61,587 bases of DNA, from NCBI GenBank assembly GCA_013791765.1, contig VMTC01000077.1, positions 1 through 61,587 on the forward strand. The letters run 5' to 3'. The notes under the pieces were generated by a model. It was not told the DNA's origin. It saw nothing but the letters and a program-made list of their open reading frames with translations, and made no database searches. Of the stretch, positions 56,293 to 61,587 are shown piece after piece (position 1 is the first letter of the stretch; every line of letters begins with the position of its first letter). Position numbers and translations under genes: made by a program. The DNA is from Rhodoferax sp. (lineage in GTDB: Bacteria > Pseudomonadota > Gammaproteobacteria > Burkholderiales > Burkholderiaceae_C).

Positions 56293-56775
56293 TTAGGCCT
56301 GCACTTTGGCCAGTTGCGCTTTGTAATGGTTGGCGTGGCGTTCTTCCACCTTGGCCAGCGCAGAAAAACGCTTTTGCGCTTTTTCCAGCGTTGAGCGGAA
56401 CCGGGCTGCGTGCTCTTTGGATTCGCCAATCTGCTCGTCCATCTCAGCCACGGCGGCCGCGTGACCTTCCGCTTCGGCGGTGGCGCGAAAGCCGGGGTAC
56501 ATCTCGGTGTACTCGTAGGTTTCGCCGTCGATTGCGATTTGCAGGGCCTTGTCCGGCGTCATTGTGGCCTTGGGGTAGAGCAGGTCGAGGTGGCCAAAGG
56601 CATGCATCACTTCCTGGTCAGCCGTGGCTTCAAAGACGCGGGCGGTGTCTTCGTCACCCATCTCGCGCGCCAATTTAGCGAAGTAGCGGTATTTGATGTG
56701 CGCCATGGATTCGCCGGCAAAGGCGGCTTCCAGGTTGGCCAGGGTCTTGATCTCGGGGCGTTGTTGCGTTGTCAT
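56293..56775 (-). CDS. Rubrerythrin-family diiron protein without rubredoxin domain
   Basis: The 160-residue ferritin-like protein has the diiron ligand pattern: FAGESMAHIKYRYFA (Glu), EATADQEVMHAFGH (ExxH), EMYPGFRATAEAEGH and KVEERHANHYKAQL (ExxH). Rubrerythrins normally end with a rubredoxin-like CxxC domain; this one stops at KAQLAKVQA, and the rubredoxin is supplied by the next gene. It probably reduces H2O2 under low oxygen. AGGAG precedes ATG 56775. The region to 56943 upstream contains its promoter, AT-rich but not resolved. Confidence 0.9.
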   Translation of the reverse strand: MTTQQRPEIKTLANLEAAFAGESMAHIKYRYFAKLAREMGDEDTARVFEATADQEVMHAFGHLDLLYPKATMTPDKALQIAIDGETYEYTEMYPGFRATAEAEGHAAAVAEMDEQIGESKEHAARFRSTLEKAQKRFSALAKVEERHANHYKAQLAKVQA

Positions 56776-56943
56776 AGGGTGCTCCTGTGGGTTGAAGGGT
56801 TGATTGATCAACAGAGTTAATCAACGTGACCGCAATCATAGGTCTTATAAATACAAGAAGCTAATTGACTTTAACTAATCAATTGATAGAGACTATTTTG
56901 TGGGCGGCCCAAGCGCATGTCCACCCAGCTGCCGGCACGCGTG

Positions 56944-57444
56944 GGGTTCGATTCAACGTGGACTTCAGATCAAAGTTCATTTCCGAAGCACTCAGGTGCG
57001 TCTATGGGATCGGGGCTGATATCACTTTGGTTGTTGAATCAGCCGGGCGATACGCTTTGCTACGTGTCCCCCGCCCGCTTCGCGTTCTCCTCCTTTACCT
57101 TCGCAAAGCGCATCACCCGACTGATTTTGCGAGCGGCCGGGCACGCTGGCAGGGGGAATTCAAATGGTGCCTGCGGTGGGTGTGACGCGAACGGATGTGG
57201 GCCGTTGACTCAAAATTTCTGACCCTCACAACGCTAGGCACGGTGATTGGGCTATGCGACCGGGCTTTGGGGTGAAAGGCGCGCGCCCACAAGCGGTTGC
57301 CTACTTCAGCTTCAATTTCGCGTGTGTTTTCACCCCAAAACCGCATGCGCATGGCCCAGTCGCCGGGCCGGTTTCATACGCAAAGCCGGGTTTGACCTGA
57401 GGCCTTGATTTCTTCAGCGTGCCACATTACTTTGAATCGCACCC
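56944..57444. repeat. TIR element, copy 3, with nested insertion
   Basis: This copy shares the left end (GGGTTCGATTC), the central hairpin (GATACGCTTTGC and partner) and the right end (TTGATTTCTTCAGCGTGCCA...GAATCGCACCC) with copies 1 and 2. About 57173-57384 is extra sequence absent from them. That insert contains its own hairpin: 57245-57260 with 57347-57361, and TTTGGGGTGAAA (57266-57277) with TTTCACCCCAAA (57328-57339). With flanking sequence the element fills most of the 789-bp spacer 56776-57564, in which no gene is supported. Confidence 0.82.
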
Positions 57445-57498
57445 GCACCCGCACCCGCACCCGCACCCGCACCCGCACCCGCACCCGCACCCGTATCC
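57439..57498. repeat. (GCACCC)9 hexanucleotide tract
   Basis: Nine exact GCACCC units (57439-57492) plus one degenerate unit (GTATCC) form the tract. The first unit is the last six bases of the terminal repeat of TIR element copy 3, so the tract seems to have grown from the element's end. It ends 66 bp before the start of the peptidase gene. Confidence 0.95.
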
Positions 57499-57564
57499 TG
57501 CGTCTGGCGCTGCTCTTGGGCGGAGCACAATGGCAGGGTTGCAGTCCAAGAAAGTCTGTCATTC

Positions 57565-58533
57565 ATGTCCGCCACGCCTGCCCTGAGCCCTTTGTACCCG
57601 GCCATCGCGCCCTACCGCACGGGCCGCCTGCCGGTTGGTGACCTTCACACCCTGTACTGGGAAGAATGCGGCAACCCCGACGGCGCGGCGGTGCTGTTTC
57701 TGCATGGCGGTCCGGGCGCCGGTCTGTCGCCCCAGCACCGGCAATTTTTTGACCCGGCGTATTACCGCATCGTGCTGTTTGACCAGCGCGGCGCCGGCCA
57801 GTCCACGCCGCTGGGGGAAACGCTGGAAAACAGCACCGACCTGCTGATCGATGACATTGAGCGCCTGCGCGCCCTGCTGGGCATTGCACAGTGGCTGGTG
57901 TTTGGCGGCTCCTGGGGCTCGACGCTGGCGCTGGCTTATGGCCAGGCGCACCCGGATCGCTGCACCGGCTTTGTGCTACGCGGCATCTTTTTGTGCACCC
58001 GCAGCGAGATCGACTGGTTTCTGCACGGCGTCAAGATGTTCTTTCCGCAGGAGCATGCGCGCTTTGTCGCCGACATCCCCGAGGCGGAGCGCGCAGGCCT
58101 GCTGCACGCCTATGCCCGGCGCCTGTTCAGCAGCGACGCGGCAGAAAACCTGCAGGCCGCGCGCACCTGGAGCCGCTATGAAGGCAGTTGCCTGCACCTG
58201 CTGCCGCACCCGGATGTTGCCGATCAGTTTGGCTCGGCGGCGGTCGCCCTGGGCCTGGGCCGGCTCGAGGCGCACTATTTCCTGCACGACGCATTTTTGA
58301 GCGAGGATCAACTGTTGCGCAACGTGGGCCGCATCCGCCATCTGCCGGCCGTGATCATTCAGGGCCGCTACGACGTGGTCTGTCCGCCGGTGTCGGCCTG
58401 GCGCTTACATGAAGCCTGGCCCGAAGCCACATTCAACATGATCGAAGACGCCGGCCACGCCGCCTTTGAGCCTGGCATCGCCAGCGCGCTGGTGCGGGCG
58501 ACCGACCAGTTCAAGCGCGACGGCACGCTTTAG
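57565..58533 (+). CDS. pip: Proline iminopeptidase
   Basis: The 322-residue alpha/beta hydrolase has the S33 prolyl aminopeptidase signatures: FLHGGPGAGLSPQHRQFFDP, LFDQRGAGQS, FGGSWGSTLALAYGQ (nucleophile Ser in GGSWGS), GRYDVVCPP (Asp) and EDAGHAAFEPG (His). It removes N-terminal proline from peptides. Length is normal. The upstream TIR element and GCACCC tract may contribute to its promoter region. Confidence 0.93.
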   Translation: MSATPALSPLYPAIAPYRTGRLPVGDLHTLYWEECGNPDGAAVLFLHGGPGAGLSPQHRQFFDPAYYRIVLFDQRGAGQSTPLGETLENSTDLLIDDIERLRALLGIAQWLVFGGSWGSTLALAYGQAHPDRCTGFVLRGIFLCTRSEIDWFLHGVKMFFPQEHARFVADIPEAERAGLLHAYARRLFSSDAAENLQAARTWSRYEGSCLHLLPHPDVADQFGSAAVALGLGRLEAHYFLHDAFLSEDQLLRNVGRIRHLPAVIIQGRYDVVCPPVSAWRLHEAWPEATFNMIEDAGHAAFEPGIASALVRATDQFKRDGTL

Positions 58534-58633
58534 CCCGAAATTGTCAAAGCACGGCGCGCTCGCGCGGCGCACAATTTTCAGAATCAATAGATTTCGCTTT
58601 TCAACTTTCTCATTTTTTTGAATTGGAGTCCCC

Positions 58634-61429
<2,796 letters not shown>

Positions 61430-61460
61430 GGCGGGCGCGCCGCGCGCTGCGCTAAGGGCC

Positions 61461-61587
61461 TTAACGCGCGGCGCTTGGCAGCAGGTTTTGCACCAGGCCC
61501 TTGAGCTCGGTGAGGTGCAAGACGCCCGGGGCCAGCGCTGGCAGCGTTCGGTCGGCGACCATGATCACTGGCAGCTTGAAGTCCTCA
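61461..61587 (-). CDS. C-terminal end of an unidentified protein, partial
   Basis: A minus-strand frame open to the window edge encodes EDFKLPVIMVADRTLPALAP then GVLHLTELKGLVQNLLPSAA and stops at 61461. It has good coding character and convergent placement with ppdK. I do not recognise the family from 41 residues. Confidence 0.55.
   Translation of the reverse strand, partial: EDFKLPVIMVADRTLPALAPGVLHLTELKGLVQNLLPSAAR

Noticed and set aside
57405-57641. Frames encoding Arg-Thr or Gly-Ala repeats over the GCACCC tract
   Set aside because: Low-complexity translation of a simple repeat; no ribosome binding site.

Overview
The window is a GC-rich betaproteobacterial chromosome segment. Protein types, gene order and repeats fit Comamonadaceae, most like Rhodoferax/Albidiferax or Polaromonas; this placement is inference from recall, with no database search. 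There are no rRNA or tRNA genes, no CRISPR array and no intact insertion sequence. Much of it is conserved housekeeping DNA, but the spacers are crowded with repeats.

Layout: 1-5.1 kb holds the 3' part of a large surface exoprotein with YDG and MBG repeats, a YkuD L,D-transpeptidase and a FecR-domain protein. 5.1-12.9 kb holds a LysR regulator, a TerC membrane protein, a CorC fragment joined to exoD, glutaryl-CoA dehydrogenase with a CaiB-type CoA-transferase, and a metallophosphoesterase. 13.4-23.6 kb holds an unknown exported protein, a bifunctional penicillin-binding protein, a flavin reductase, an M14 peptidase, a RIO kinase, a PAS-GGDEF-EAL protein and a D-amino-acid-oxidase-like enzyme. 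23.6-28.9 kb is the accessory core: a RelB/RelE-like toxin-antitoxin pair with a frameshifted toxin, a sigma-54 driven pilin with an O-oligosaccharyltransferase-like gene, and a HEPN/MNT toxin-antitoxin pair. 29-33.2 kb holds an alpha/alpha-toroid protein with a JDVT-CTERM-like tail, its adjacent glutamic intramembrane protease, and a fibronectin/SUMF1 lipoprotein. 33.6-40.9 kb is the complete atpIBEFHAGDC operon. 41-46.3 kb holds two TPM proteins with LemA, an NTF2-like protein, a YheT-like hydrolase, an unknown protein and an AmgK-like kinase. 46.4-51 kb is lptD-surA-ksgA. 51.3-52.2 kb holds a secreted barnase-like RNase with a barstar-like inhibitor. 52.3-56.8 kb holds malic enzyme and a rubrerythrin-rubredoxin-reductase operon. 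57.5-61.4 kb holds proline iminopeptidase and pyruvate phosphate dikinase, then the tail of one more gene.

The most unusual material lies between genes. (1) Both toxin-antitoxin cassettes have the same architecture: short direct repeats of a related motif at their edges and duplicated host sequence outside. (2) A roughly 320-bp element with terminal inverted repeats and a long central hairpin occurs three times, twice abutting gene remnants; the third copy carries a nested hairpin and a (GCACCC)9 tract grown from its terminal repeat. (3) A roughly 55-bp dispersed repeat occurs ten times, once in frame inside a CoA-transferase gene. (4) A (CTTTTT)n tract forms the atpE leader. (5) The pilA terminator hairpin contains the start codon of the next gene. 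(6) The JDVT-CTERM-like protein and its protease form a compact two-gene sorting unit.
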